DNA of 64,000 bases from Hormoscilla sp. GM7CHS1pb (GTDB lineage: Bacteria > Cyanobacteriota > Cyanobacteriia > Cyanobacteriales > Desertifilaceae), in the NCBI GenBank assembly GCA_014323675.1, contig JACONN010000002.1, positions 2,648,001-2,712,000 of the forward strand, written 5' to 3'. Made by a program: the position numbers and the translations under genes. Position 1 is the stretch's first letter; every line of letters starts with the position of its first letter. Below, in pieces: positions 55,425-64,000 of this stretch. The notes under the pieces are model-generated. The model had not been told where the DNA came from. It ran no database searches and saw only the letters and a list, made by a program, of their open reading frames with translations.

Positions 55425-55971
55425 ATGGCCAAAGTACAAGCTCAAGGCAAGACTTTTACCTGCCAACTGGCTGCCAATCTACCTCAGGTGCTGCTAGCTA
55501 ATGGCGATGTGCTCTGCACGCTCGATGTCCCACCGTTCCAGAAAAATCGGGGGCGCTCTTACGCACTACCCGAGGGACATCGTATTCGCAAATGTGCTCT
55601 GGGCGCTACATGCGCTGCGCGCACCTGCAAACTCCGCCTGCGTCTCCTGTGTACCGAGTCCCCTGGGACAAGAGCTCTGGCAGAGATATCGAAAAGGTAT
55701 CGGTACTTGCGGTACCTGCGCTGTTATGGTTGAGGGACAAGTTTGAGAACCTAACTGGCGCGATGCTGGCCAGCGATCGCTCCTTCCCCATTCTCCCACA
55801 CGCAATCGACCTTTGACCTGTCAGACCCAAGTTTTGGGAGATGCCCGGGCGATGTCACTTGACACAGGTGATAAGCTATCAAATCACCCGTGTCAAGTGA
55901 CATCGTTACCAAGTTTGATGGCTTTTGGGGACAAGGTTCTCCGGCTGTTTGGACTCCTGAAGCCTGAATCT
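55425..55971 (+). pseudogene. 2Fe-2S ferredoxin broken by palindrome insertions
   Basis: MAKVQAQGKTFTCQLAANLP..QVLLANG is the N-terminus of a cyanobacterial plant-type ferredoxin-like protein. Repeat sequence fills 55507-55690. Then the cluster loop GIGTCGTCAVMVEGQV resumes (two of the four Cys), followed by TGA, EPNWRDAG, CQTQVLGDAR (last Cys), a perfect hairpin (55850-55905) and TKFDGFWGQGSPAVWTPEA with its stop at 55971. Removing both insertions would restore nearly the whole protein, apart from the CxxxxC-containing segment that should precede GIGTCGTC. As it stands it is dead. Confidence 0.8.
55850..55905. repeat. perfect hairpin inserted in the ferredoxin gene
   Basis: CGATGTCACTTGACACAGGT..GAT and its inverse ATC..ACCCGTGTCAAGTGACATCG with a ~9-base loop AAGCTATCA. 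One mismatch in ~23 bp. It lies exactly between codons for LGDAR and TKFDGF of the ferredoxin. Confidence 0.8.
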
Positions 55972-57000
55972 AACTTACTCAGAGCTTTTCCATGTCCTGT
56001 CTCCACTGGCTACTGCTACTCAACCAGCTGATGTCCTGCTTCAGCAGCCAATCTCTATACCTTAGCTTGCTTGCTCCTCTCTTGTCAAGCAGGCCACTGA
56101 TATTTTGTTTTGGCAATTGATTTCTGTTGCTGCCGGTTCCCACTTTGACAAACCCCGTCCGCGCAGCGTGCGCGCAGCGCATTCTCCCCTCGTGGCCTAG
56201 TCATGGGGCGATCGCCCATGGCCTTCCTCTGCAATAGGCGATCGCCTTTAGGGTATCGCTACATGGGCGATCGGGCGGTCGCAAGTTTTTTTGGCCGCAC
56301 CCGTCTCCGCGGTGTCTCCCGACCCCTAGGAGACACCGTGCGTTGGTTGGGCAGTAGTCCCGTCACGCCTTTTTTCTCTGCTGATTAACACCTGTTGGGT
56401 AGCAGCAGCTGACGTAACCGGGTTGAGGTCTTTTGCCCTATGGAAGTTCCAATTTTTTTTACTTGACTGTTTAATTTTACCTATCTCTGGACATAATTTT
56501 CGATCTGAATTTTCTCATATGACTGCTGTTATTCAGGTGGATCATACTCTACATCCTGAATGTTTAACTGGGTGCATCCCGATGCAAGTAAGCGATACCC
56601 GTCTGGGGTATCGCTACATGGACTAATCCCCCATAGGCTAGGCGGGCGCAAGTTGTCCCACCCGCCCTGGTTACTGCGACCTATGAGAAGCATTATGCAC
56701 CTAACTAGAGCCTGATGGGGCGACATGAACCCTCAAAAGCTTACTACATAAGGCTTTGAGGCCCCAAAGCTCCCACAATATACAGTCGCTTTTTGACTCT
56801 GCAAACATTTTCATGAATCCCAAACCCTTATAACTACGTTCTTATATCCGCCCAAAACAGCGACCTAGGAGCCCGTGTATTTTTTGTAGATTGTGGGCTG
56901 AAAGCCTTGCTGAGTAAGTATTTTCCCTTGCATGCCGCCCCCCCTGAACTAGATCGCTAACAACAATTCCTATAGCATCATTGATATGATTGGCACTTCA
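55972..57000. other. gene-poor stretch with short hairpins
   Basis: No supported gene. It holds GCGATCGCC-rich hairpins (56207-56270), GTCTCC..GGAGACACC near 56311-56337, AGCGATACCCGTCTGGGGTA..TCGCT at 56592-56616, and GTGGGCTGAAAGCCTTGCTG at 56892. The last is like the terminal hairpin of the small-RNA units. Confidence 0.4.
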
Positions 57001-57055
57001 GAAAAATCAGGCGAGGGCATGGCTAGCAATACCGTGTCCGTAGTTTTGTAACAGT
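57001..57055 (+). pseudogene. duplicated 3' tip of the fibronectin-like gene
   Basis: GGCGAGGGCATGGCTAGCAA, TACCGTGTCCGTAGTTTTGT and AACAGTC (GEGMASNTVSVVL-stop) repeat the 3' end found at 58069-58114 with one or two changes. It is isolated from any upstream coding part, showing that the gene end was copied or that the locus was once duplicated. Confidence 0.7.
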
Positions 57056-57059
57056 CTGA

Positions 57060-57260
57060 GATTCTCATCTTCACTCTTGGGCCCAGAAACCCGGTTTTTC
57101 CAAAAAATTTCTTATACCCAGTGCGCGACGCGCGTTTACCCGTTGAGAAACCGGGTTTCTTCCTCAAATCTCGGTGTCGTGTCAACAAAATTATCAAACC
57201 CGGTTTCTGGTCTGGTCCCGTTCGTGACCGTGGGAGCCATCGAAACCGGGTTGAGGCTAA
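57060..57260. repeat. GAAACCCGGTTTCT repeats
   Basis: At least four forms of AGAAACCCGGTTT(T/C) or its inverse (57087, 57142, 57197, 57240). A further copy is at 25528. Each is a short palindrome. Confidence 0.7.
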
Positions 57261-57305
57261 ACTGTGCTAGACTAGCTCCAGCACAATAACATTGAGGTAG
57301 ACTCT

Positions 57306-57428
57306 ATGGAAACCAATCGGACCCAAACATCTGTAAAGGATAACATCGCTACAGAAACTCAAATAGATGGCCTCCAGCTTCAATTAGCTCGCGCCAGGTC
57401 GAGAGGCAATCGCCTCCACTTCTGGTAA
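57306..57428 (+). CDS. short ORF of unknown function
   Basis: METNRTQTSVKDNIATETQI-DGLQLQLARARSRGNRLHFW, 40 codons. It could be an N-terminal fragment of a larger gene cut by the Uma2 piece downstream. No family; weak evidence. Confidence 0.25.
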   Translation: METNRTQTSVKDNIATETQIDGLQLQLARARSRGNRLHFW

Positions 57429-57460
57429 CATAAGGATAATGCTTGAAGGAAAAAAGAGCA

Positions 57461-58107
57461 ATGTTGGATAAAACATTAACAAAAATAACAGAAATACCTT
57501 TAAACATGCGTCTTTGGACGGTGGATGAATATTACCGTATGGCAAAGGCGGGAATTTTGCAGTCAGATGAACGAGTTGAGTTAATCGCAGCATCGCCCGT
57601 TTCTAGCGAACAGCTGACTACCCGGGTCAGCGAGTATCAAGCGGCCCGCGCTGCTGCTACTGCTGCTACTGCTGCGGCCAAAAAGGCAACCGCTGCCAAG
57701 GACGAAACTTTGGCAAGCTTGATCGAGGATATGCGGAGCATACTACGCTACGCTGAAAATGAGGTGAAGTACGACGACAAACAGCTCACGCTTTTAGGAT
57801 GGGGCGGGCGCACCAGGCCCAATACCCTCCAATCCCCGGACAAGTCCGCCGCTTGCAAGCCCTCGGTCAAGGGGATGATTGGGTATCTTTGAGTTGGAAA
57901 CAGCCCGCAGAGGGCGGTAGGGTAAATGCCTATAAGGTGCAGTGTCGCCTGCTCTCTGATGGCAAGTGGAAGGATATCAACATGGCGATCGATCCGAAAA
58001 TCACCTTAATGGAGCAGCCCCAAGGTCAAAAGTTAGAATATCGCATTGTGGCAGTTAATCGCTCGGGTGAGGGCATGCCTAGCAATACCGTGTCCGTAGT
58101 TTTGTAA
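57461..58107 (+). pseudogene. chimera of an Uma2 N-terminus and a fibronectin type III protein
   Basis: Residues 1-43 (LTKITEIPLNMRLWTVDEYY, RMAKAGILQSDERVELIA) are the start of an Uma2-family nuclease. Directly after comes an Ala-rich helical segment (YQAARAAATAATAAAKKATA) and MRSILRYAENEV..KLLGWGG-like sequence belonging to a different, FN3-containing protein. The frame shifts near 57830. The FN3 domain (WVSLSWKQPAEGGRVNAYKV, YRIVAVNRSGEGMPSNTVSV) completes at 58107. The joint looks like a deletion fusion between two genes. Confidence 0.7.
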
Positions 58108-58661
58108 CAGTCACCGACTGGGAAGGGGCGATTGCGCGGAACGCACAGACAGGCTACCGGTCCTACGCGATCGGCTATTCTCTTGCCCGCCATATTACTA
58201 ACTTAGAGGCTCTGCCAAAGGGAGAAGATTACCCCAGGCAGAGCCACTTGAGTTGCGTTCCCTGCCAGAGTCAGGGAACGAAAGAAAGTAGGGTGGGTGA
58301 CTCCCGACAGATCGCCGGCGAACGCCAAGATTCCCATTGCCTACGCTGAACCGGTGCCGTCTCCTAAAAATCAATATTGGCATCAGTTCGGCCTGTTTAA
58401 GTGGTGCTGTGTCCCCAGCGCTACTTGCACTACCCAGGGGACACAGGCCCGGTGATATTTGGTCAGCTTTCATATGACTGGCTGAATTTGGCGGACCAGT
58501 CAAGGATTGTTTACTGATTTATACTTAGAAAAACGAACTTCATATCCATATTTGGGGGCGCGATTAAGTATTTACAGGCAGGAATAATCTTTTATTCTTT
58601 AGCTAAAAATTAGTAATTATACCGATGGCAAAGAGTTCTTAAGTTTGCTTTAATAGAGAAG
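58108..58661. other. non-coding stretch before IS630
   Basis: No supported gene. It contains a GGCTCTGCC..GGCAGAGCC inverted pair (58208-58244), a CCCTGCCAGAGTCAGGGAACG segment, and the palindrome at 58407-58446 (stem CTGTGTCCCC/GGGGACACAG, loop AGCGCTACTTGCACTACCCA). The latter belongs to the loop-conserved family. Confidence 0.55.
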
Positions 58662-58735
58662 TATTGTTATTTTAATTAAAAAAGAGACAGAAGTAAGCTA
58701 AAATAAAAAGAGGATATTTTTAAGGATTGATAACA

Positions 58736-59119
58736 ATGTCGTACAGTCTAGACTTAAGGCAAAAAGTTATAACTTATCTAGAGAATGGTGGCTCCATTAC
58801 GAAGGCAGCGAAAATTTTTGGAATAGGACGAGCCACTATATACAGATGGTTAAATCGTCAAAACCTAGAGCCAACCAAGGTGGAACGACGTCAGAGAAAA
58901 CTGGATTGGAAAGCATTAGAAAAAGATGTCCAAGAAAATCCTGATGCCAAATTGATAGAGAGAGCTAAAAAATTTGGAGTCCACCCGACTGCTATCTGGT
59001 ATGCACTCAACAAAATACAAATTACCCGAAAAAAAAAAGAACTCCGGTATCGAGAAAGAAACAGAGAAGAAAGAATAAAGTATTATAGAATTTTGCCTTA
59101 TCAAAATGTATGGAAGTGA
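58736..59119 (+). CDS. IS630 transposase N-terminal part
   Basis: 127 residues from ATG 58736. SYSLDLRQKVITYLENGGSI, TKAAKIFGIGRATIYRWLNR is the helix-turn-helix, followed by a second HTH (RAKKFGVHPTAIWYALNKIQ) and TRKKKELRYRERNREERIKY. An A10 run at 59029-59038 lies in the linker. The frame ends NVWK where the catalytic part starts in another frame. Confidence 0.85.
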   Translation: MSYSLDLRQKVITYLENGGSITKAAKIFGIGRATIYRWLNRQNLEPTKVERRQRKLDWKALEKDVQENPDAKLIERAKKFGVHPTAIWYALNKIQITRKKKELRYRERNREERIKYYRILPYQNVWK

Positions 59120-59579
59120 AAGTCTTGTATTCATTGATGAGTCAGGGTTTGAGGATATTCAGTCTTGTATTTATGGATGGTCGAAAAAAGGTAAAAAAGT
59201 GTATGGAGAAAAACAAGGGAAACGGGGAACCAGAGAAAATTTAGTAGCAGGACGAAGAAAAAAAGAAAAAGATTTAATTGCGCCAATGTTATTTAGAGGT
59301 AGTCTAAATGCTGATGGTATGATCGGTTGGTTAGTAAAATATTTATTACCGGAATTAAAAATTATTTCAATATTAATCATGGACAATGCACCTATTCATA
59401 GAAAGAACGTGATTAGAGATTTAGTAGAGTCAGCAGGTCATAAAGTATTATTTTGGCCAAAATACTCTCCCGACCTCAATGATATTGAGCATGATTTTAG
59501 TGCCTTAAAGAGAGCCAGAATGTATGCACCTGTAGGCACATCTTTGGATGAAGTTATCCGGGATTATTGTGCTATTTAG
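59079..59579 (+). CDS. IS630 transposase catalytic part
   Basis: The DDE domain: LVFIDESGFEDIQSCIYGWS (first Asp), ISILIMDNAPIHRKNVIRDL (second Asp) and FWPKYSPDLNDIEHDFSALK (Glu). The frame opens at 59079 and has an internal ATG at 59106. It overlaps the first part in a different frame, so ribosomal frameshifting would fuse them. Canonical slippery heptamers are not obvious in the overlap, so a simple frameshift mutation is also possible. Confidence 0.85.
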   Translation, partial: SIIEFCLIKMYGSESLVFIDESGFEDIQSCIYGWSKKGKKVYGEKQGKRGTRENLVAGRRKKEKDLIAPMLFRGSLNADGMIGWLVKYLLPELKIISILIMDNAPIHRKNVIRDLVESAGHKVLFWPKYSPDLNDIEHDFSALKRARMYAPVGTSLDEVIRDYCAI

Positions 59580-59610
59580 TGCTGTCTCATTCTTATTTAA
59601 GACAACTATA

Positions 59611-59838
59611 ATCCTTGGGGAGAGGTTGAAAACCGATGAAAAAACCAGAAATAACCCCAGTCAGCGGGGCATTTTTACGAGACTGGAAATTTGACTTTTC
59701 AGTCCCGTTGCTGGGACCATTAGTTTAAACCATTTCGCGATTCGCGGCGCGATTCTCCCACCTGGGCAACAAAACCCGGGAAAGCTCTAGTATTTTAGAG
59801 CCCGTGCTTGTTTAAACTTGTTTAGCTTGAGCGTGATT
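59611..59838. other. leader region of the large surface protein gene
   Basis: AACCCCAGTCAGCGGGGCAT followed by TTTTAC (59653-59677) is a weak terminator-like hairpin that could end IS630 transcription. GCTCTAGTATTTTAGAGC at 59784-59801 is a hairpin 38 bases before the start codon. Confidence 0.4.
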
Positions 59839-62800
59839 ATGCCGAGACTCCTAAAACGCAGTTTGGCCATTGGCCTATGCTTCTTGTTAGCACTACAACA
59901 GTCGCTATTTTCTTTTCCGTTAGCGGCCCTAGGGGCGTCTGACTCCATGGCGACCTTGCCAAAGGACGTTACCCAAGTCTCGGTATCGGCCCTAACCCCG
60001 ACAGCAGCAACAGCGCCCCAAGTGCTGCCGGTTGACCTGCGCGCGGCAAAGGGGGACATTGCCAGGGATGTCCCCCTTTCTGCTGAAGGGAGTCTCCTCA
60101 TGGCCTCCGCACAGGACAGTCCCATTGAGAATTACGGCAACAACAATATCTTTATTTTTGGCGGTAAGAATACAGTGTATATGCATCCGGGCGAACCGGG
60201 TGCTGAAGAAATAGAAATAAACGACGAAGAAACCGCGATGGATGAAGCGGCTGCGGATGCGTTGTCGGCTGAAGGGCAGGGCCTGCTGGAGGAGATGACT
60301 GCGCGGGATGTCACCTCTGGCTATATCCAGGTCACCAACACTAACAACAGTGGCTCCGGATCTTTGCGCGAAGCCCTAGATAGTGCAAATAATGCCGGTA
60401 ATGATGTCGTCATTGATGTTCGCGAAGCCAATGGCACTATCAATCTAGCAAGTTCGCTACCCACCCTCACAAGCAGCAACAAAATTTGGGTAGTCGGGGA
60501 TGATGGCCTGACGATTAGCGGCCAAGGAAGCAAACAAATCCTCTCTGTCAATAAAAACGGTGGTTTCCTGGCTTTCTTTAAGACTAAGTTTGCTGATGGT
60601 AAAGCTAAAGGTGGCGATGCTTCAAACGGCGCGGGTGGCGGTCTCGGGGCTGGCGGAGCTTTGTTCGTCAACCAGGGACAGGTCATTGTCGATCGCTCCA
60701 CCTTCACAAATAACAGCGCTGTAGGGGGAAACTCATCTGGCTATGGGGGTTATGGCGGTTCAAGCGGCGTCTATGGCAGTGCTGGCAATAAAGGGGGCAG
60801 ATTTAACGAAACGGCTTCGTTTGTTCCCAGCGGTTCCTCTGTTGGAAAAGGTGGTGAAGAGGGTCCAACATGTGGATACAGTGACCGTTGTGGGGCTGAA
60901 TCAAAACAGCATGGGGGCAATGGCGGCTTTGGCGCTGGCGGCGGCAGTGGTGGTGGCGGCGGCGGCGATAACAGCCCGAATAATACGTTGCCACAAGATG
61001 GTGGGCGTAATGGCGGTGATGGTGGCAAGGGTGGCTTTGGCGCTGGCGGCGGCGGCGGCGGCGGCGGCGGCGAGGATGATGGGGATGCGTTTCAGCCAGA
61101 TAGCGGAAGGGAACATGGCTATGGGGGGTCAGGTGGATCGAGCGGCCATTACGGCGGTAGCGGTAGCCCCGGACAAAATGGTGGAAATCGCTCCGGTGGG
61201 CGAGGCGGAGACGGTGCTGCCCTCGGCGGTGCTATCTTTGTTCGTGAAAATAATGGCGGTCATTTACAGATGAGCAACAGCAGTTTGAGTGGAAATCGCC
61301 TTACGGCTGGTCAAGGACAAGAGAAGGGGAGGGCCATTTTCGCTTGGACAGGCAGCGGGAACACGGCTTTAGCGCTGAATAACGGCATTACGGATTACAA
61401 TAGCGATACCTTGCCTACTCTTAGCCTCTCTCTGGTGAATTTAGACGGCAACCCCACAGACAGGGTTTCTGAAGGGGAACGGGCCATCCTGAAAATTTCA
61501 GCGGCAGGGAGTAATATCCACGAAAATACTAAGGTTTATTTTTATCTCAGCGATAAGGATGCAACTGCCCGGGAAGGTAAGGATCCTGCATGGGACCATA
61601 CTGCAAATAATCAGGGTACAGATTTCGTCTGGGGCAAAACAGTTTACTACTCGGTTAAGGTTGATTCTGACACTGATAAGTTCTACATCAACATTCCTGA
61701 CAAAGGAGCGTCTAACGAGTTAGGCGAATACGCTGGCATCCAAACCTACATTGATAAGTTGGTGGAAGGGAATGAATCCTTCACCATAAACCTATTGCCA
61801 GGGGAAGGATACAAGCTGGGTAATGACTACTCCCAACAAGTCGTTATCGAAGACATTAACTACCAAGCCGAAATCCTCACAAATAAAAGTCGCACCACAA
61901 TCTATGATGTGGCGGATGCTTTGGAACCCGATGACGGTCCGAACATGGCAAGCAGGGGAGATGAAATCAGCGTCGATCGTCTCAAAGGCTTGGGCTACGT
62001 TACAGTGCAAGTCACGCGACAAACCAATGGCGGGTCCGATGCCACCGTCAATGGCGATTTGTTCAACAACGCCCTAGCGGGAGGCTTGCCCGTTTACTAC
62101 ACCATCAGGCCCACAGATGGGGGAGCGCGTGGTGAAGACTATTTTGCCAACAAATTCAACTACAACAATAACGTTCAAGACAATCAATACGTCGATGCAG
62201 TCGTCGTTCCCGTAACACCAACAGAGGAAGGGGGACAAGGCGACCTGCCTCCCGGCACAGCCCGTATCTATTTTGCCGCTCTTCCCGATGCTATCAAGGA
62301 AAATGCAGAACACTATACCCTTAAGCTAGAAACATTCATCGATAAGTCTTGCGCTCCGGGAGAATCATACTGTCGGCAAAATACGCCAGACGGTGAATAT
62401 CAGTTTTACGAGATCAAAAATAGCAAACAGGAGATCGGTCTCACCATAGAAGATAGCGGAGAATTCACCCCCAGGATCGTCATTGCCGATAACATCAATG
62501 GAGAAGTTGTCGGTAAGGATAATGCCCTTGTACCAGATGAGGGCGGAAATGTTGCCTTTTGGGTAAAACTAGGGAGCCAACCTGCAGGCAACGTCACGGT
62601 AACTGCTGGAGGCTCTACACTCAACTTCACCCCAGAGGATTGGTATGCCTACCAGAAAGTGAGCCAATCTGGTGTTGCTGCAGAGCAAACAGTAGCTATT
62701 GCCGCTACCAGTACCGACCCAAACTACAACAACGTTGCTAACAGAACCCTAACCCTAGGAGAAAAATATACCAAGCTCAAAATCACCGAAGGCAATAGTC

Positions 62801-64000
62801 CCAAAGTCTCCGAACGCACCGTCACCCTCAGCGCAACTGCCAGCGTGGATAGCTTCACCGAAGGTAGCCTGGAAACCCCAGAGTTTGCCATAACCCTCGG
62901 TCAACCCTTGCCCAGGGATATTCAAGTTGATTACACCCTTGACGAAGGGGGAAGTATTAAGCAAGCTAATATAACCCTACCGAAATACCACCAGAGCGTT
63001 TCTATTCCCTACCCCATTGCCGATGATGATGTGGTGGATGCAGATAAAGAAATTAAACTGACCTTAACAGGGGTAAATGATCCGGGAGTTTCCATTCTAA
63101 CAAAAGGGAAAACCGCCAGTTTCACCCTGAAAGATGACGACAAACCCCAAGTCCTCATCTCCCAGCATCTGCCCGCAGAACCCACGGAAAACGACGTGAC
63201 TTACCTCATTCCCCAGGTGCAGGTGTTGGGCAAGGCTAAAAATGGTAGCCCAGTCATCCAAACAACCAATTCCCTAGTTAAGGATATCGTCCTGATTCCA
63301 GCCGGATCGACGGCTGAAGGTGTTAATTTAGTTGACGGGCCAACCCCTGCATCTAGTAGCGATCGGGGCTTGACAGTGGAAATGGCAACTGTCGAAGGAC
63401 CATCCGCAGGCGATCGCATCATCTTCCCCGATGCAGTAGAACAGGCTGCATTCGTTCCCGACTTTGAAATTACGGACATCCCCAGCAACACCTACGTACG
63501 CGCCCTAGGATTGCTAACCCCAGACGAAACCAAAAACTATACTTTTACCCTGGAACAAACGGGAGGTCGCGCGGAACTGTGGCTTAACCGCCGGGGTTCG
63601 GATGCTGAAGGTAAGCGACTCATCGCTTCCACAGCATCCTCCCTATCTTCCGAGGCAATTTCCTTGACAGCAGGCACGGCCTACTACATCGAAGCTTTAG
63701 GAGAGAGTTCTGGCAGTTTAACAGTCAAATGGAACCATGACATCATCGCCCATGACCGCTTAACCCCCTTCCCCATCCACAGTGGCTTCATCATTGAAAC
63801 ATGGGAAGACATAGACTCAATTCAAATCAGCGACTTCACAGCAGATAAGCGTTACCCCAATCAACCAACCAACTCTCAGATACTGCCCAATACCTTGAAG
63901 ATCTCAGAGACGGATGGCCCGCAGACCGAGGGCATTGGTCGGCGCGTGAGGGGCCTGATAACTCCTCCAGAAACTGGGAAATATACATTCTGGATCGCTT
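59839..64000 (+). CDS. very large secreted glycine-rich/Calx-beta surface protein (3' end outside window)
   Basis: 1,387 codons read here with no stop. A signal peptide (RSLAIGLCFLLALQQSLFSF..LAALGA) is followed by a low-complexity acidic segment and GYIQVTNTNNSGSGSLREAL, the start of a pectate-lyase-like/choice-of-anchor right-handed helix. A long Gly-rich block (residues ~255-465: GGYGGSSG, GGSGGGGGGD, GAGGGGGGGG) comes next. Several Calx-beta-like domains follow (VSEGERAILKISAAGSN, ETPEFAITLGQPLPRD, FTLKDDDKPQV), then two PA14-like pieces near the end (TPDETKNYTFTLEQTGG..AELWLNRRG; TPPETGKYTFWIA). Probably an exported adhesin or sheath protein. Confidence 0.85.
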   Translation, partial: MPRLLKRSLAIGLCFLLALQQSLFSFPLAALGASDSMATLPKDVTQVSVSALTPTAATAPQVLPVDLRAAKGDIARDVPLSAEGSLLMASAQDSPIENYGNNNIFIFGGKNTVYMHPGEPGAEEIEINDEETAMDEAAADALSAEGQGLLEEMTARDVTSGYIQVTNTNNSGSGSLREALDSANNAGNDVVIDVREANGTINLASSLPTLTSSNKIWVVGDDGLTISGQGSKQILSVNKNGGFLAFFKTKFADGKAKGGDASNGAGGGLGAGGALFVNQGQVIVDRSTFTNNSAVGGNSSGYGGYGGSSGVYGSAGNKGGRFNETASFVPSGSSVGKGGEEGPTCGYSDRCGAESKQHGGNGGFGAGGGSGGGGGGDNSPNNTLPQDGGRNGGDGGKGGFGAGGGGGGGGGEDDGDAFQPDSGREHGYGGSGGSSGHYGGSGSPGQNGGNRSGGRGGDGAALGGAIFVRENNGGHLQMSNSSLSGNRLTAGQGQEKGRAIFAWTGSGNTALALNNGITDYNSDTLPTLSLSLVNLDGNPTDRVSEGERAILKISAAGSNIHENTKVYFYLSDKDATAREGKDPAWDHTANNQGTDFVWGKTVYYSVKVDSDTDKFYINIPDKGASNELGEYAGIQTYIDKLVEGNESFTINLLPGEGYKLGNDYSQQVVIEDINYQAEILTNKSRTTIYDVADALEPDDGPNMASRGDEISVDRLKGLGYVTVQVTRQTNGGSDATVNGDLFNNALAGGLPVYYTIRPTDGGARGEDYFANKFNYNNNVQDNQYVDAVVVPVTPTEEGGQGDLPPGTARIYFAALPDAIKENAEHYTLKLETFIDKSCAPGESYCRQNTPDGEYQFYEIKNSKQEIGLTIEDSGEFTPRIVIADNINGEVVGKDNALVPDEGGNVAFWVKLGSQPAGNVTVTAGGSTLNFTPEDWYAYQKVSQSGVAAEQTVAIAATSTDPNYNNVANRTLTLGEKYTKLKITEGNSPKVSERTVTLSATASVDSFTEGSLETPEFAITLGQPLPRDIQVDYTLDEGGSIKQANITLPKYHQSVSIPYPIADDDVVDADKEIKLTLTGVNDPGVSILTKGKTASFTLKDDDKPQVLISQHLPAEPTENDVTYLIPQVQVLGKAKNGSPVIQTTNSLVKDIVLIPAGSTAEGVNLVDGPTPASSSDRGLTVEMATVEGPSAGDRIIFPDAVEQAAFVPDFEITDIPSNTYVRALGLLTPDETKNYTFTLEQTGGRAELWLNRRGSDAEGKRLIASTASSLSSEAISLTAGTAYYIEALGESSGSLTVKWNHDIIAHDRLTPFPIHSGFIIETWEDIDSIQISDFTADKRYPNQPTNSQILPNTLKISETDGPQTEGIGRRVRGLITPPETGKYTFWIA

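Larger units (their letters stand above)
58662..59610 (+). mobile_element. IS630-family insertion sequence
   Basis: About 949 bp. Imperfect ~33-bp terminal inverted repeats (TATTGTTATTTTAATTAAAA and, inverted, TATAGTTGTCTTAAATAAGA) start with TA, fitting IS630's TA target. It encodes a two-frame transposase. AT-rich compared with its surroundings, so probably a recent arrival. Confidence 0.75.

Noticed and set aside
60743..61273. Long frame in another phase over the Gly-rich block
   Set aside because: It is the alternate-frame reading (Met/Ala/Val-rich) of GGY/GGN repeats within the large surface protein, with no independent start signal.

Overview
The window looks like chromosomal DNA of a cyanobacterium, probably filamentous. 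The octamer GCGATCGC (HIP1) and its GCGATCG core are scattered through nearly every gene. The gene content is also cyanobacterial: a xisH/xisI pair, a CHASE2/class III cyclase, a lumenal-type pentapeptide protein, a CrtISO-like oxidoreductase, Hanks-type kinases, a PP2C phosphatase, FHA proteins, and an amidase-glucosaminidase resembling hormogonium morphoprotein TftA. I see no rRNA, tRNA or CRISPR array.

Layout. 1-4.8 kb: a UPF0175/DUF3368 toxin-antitoxin pair with an extra antitoxin, a frameshifted NACHT ATPase and a decayed xisH-xisI pair. 4.9-9.6 kb: CrtISO-like oxidoreductase, EamA transporter, nuclease-fold protein and a frameshifted nucleotide-sugar epimerase. 9.7-12 kb: non-coding, with a transposase remnant, two tandem promoter-bearing transcript candidates and an ORF-less group II intron. 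12-16 kb: an outer-membrane-type barrel gene split at an A10 run, a secreted repeat protein, a MITE, an O-methyltransferase and a lipoprotein. 16-22 kb: cyclase and histidine-kinase debris, nested palindromes, and a TPR gene split by an IS66 element with an exact 8-bp target duplication. 22-28 kb: TftA-like amidase, dnaG, a decayed TPR lipoprotein, a pentapeptide protein and YraN. 28-31.7 kb: a cytosine-C5 methyltransferase gene interrupted by a complete group II intron. 32.5-39 kb: queA, small proteins, a degenerate kinase, an ExoD-like protein and ahcY. 39.7-45.2 kb: a cadherin/dockerin surface protein, cobI and a TonB-like protein. 45.2-53 kb: rfaE-type heptose kinase carrying a second, internally deleted group II intron at its last codons, rfbB, a zinc-ribbon/PP2C phosphatase and an FHA-kinase. 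53-58 kb: cimA, a ferredoxin gene broken by hairpins, and an Uma2/fibronectin chimera. 58.6-64 kb: an IS630 element and a very large secreted glycine-rich/Calx-beta protein that runs off the end.

The main theme is repeat invasion. At least three kinds of small palindromic element occur. (1) A ~70-100 bp hairpin has five copies here, all inside protein genes and all keeping the frame open (queA, the TonB-like gene twice, the PP2C gene, the FHA-kinase gene). This is analogous to Rickettsia palindromic elements. (2) A second family has a conserved loop but variable self-complementary stems, and its copies sit inside each other's loops, up to three deep. (3) A third family adds a hairpin next to a TAA stop and supplies the last codons of dnaG. 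Three related group II introns, several MITEs and two insertion sequences add to this.

Many genes also carry single-base frameshifts, mostly in homopolymers (NACHT, epimerase, barrel protein, dcm, queA, rfaE). The sequence alone cannot separate real gene decay from assembly error. Coordinates of broken genes were derived by reading both frames across the break.
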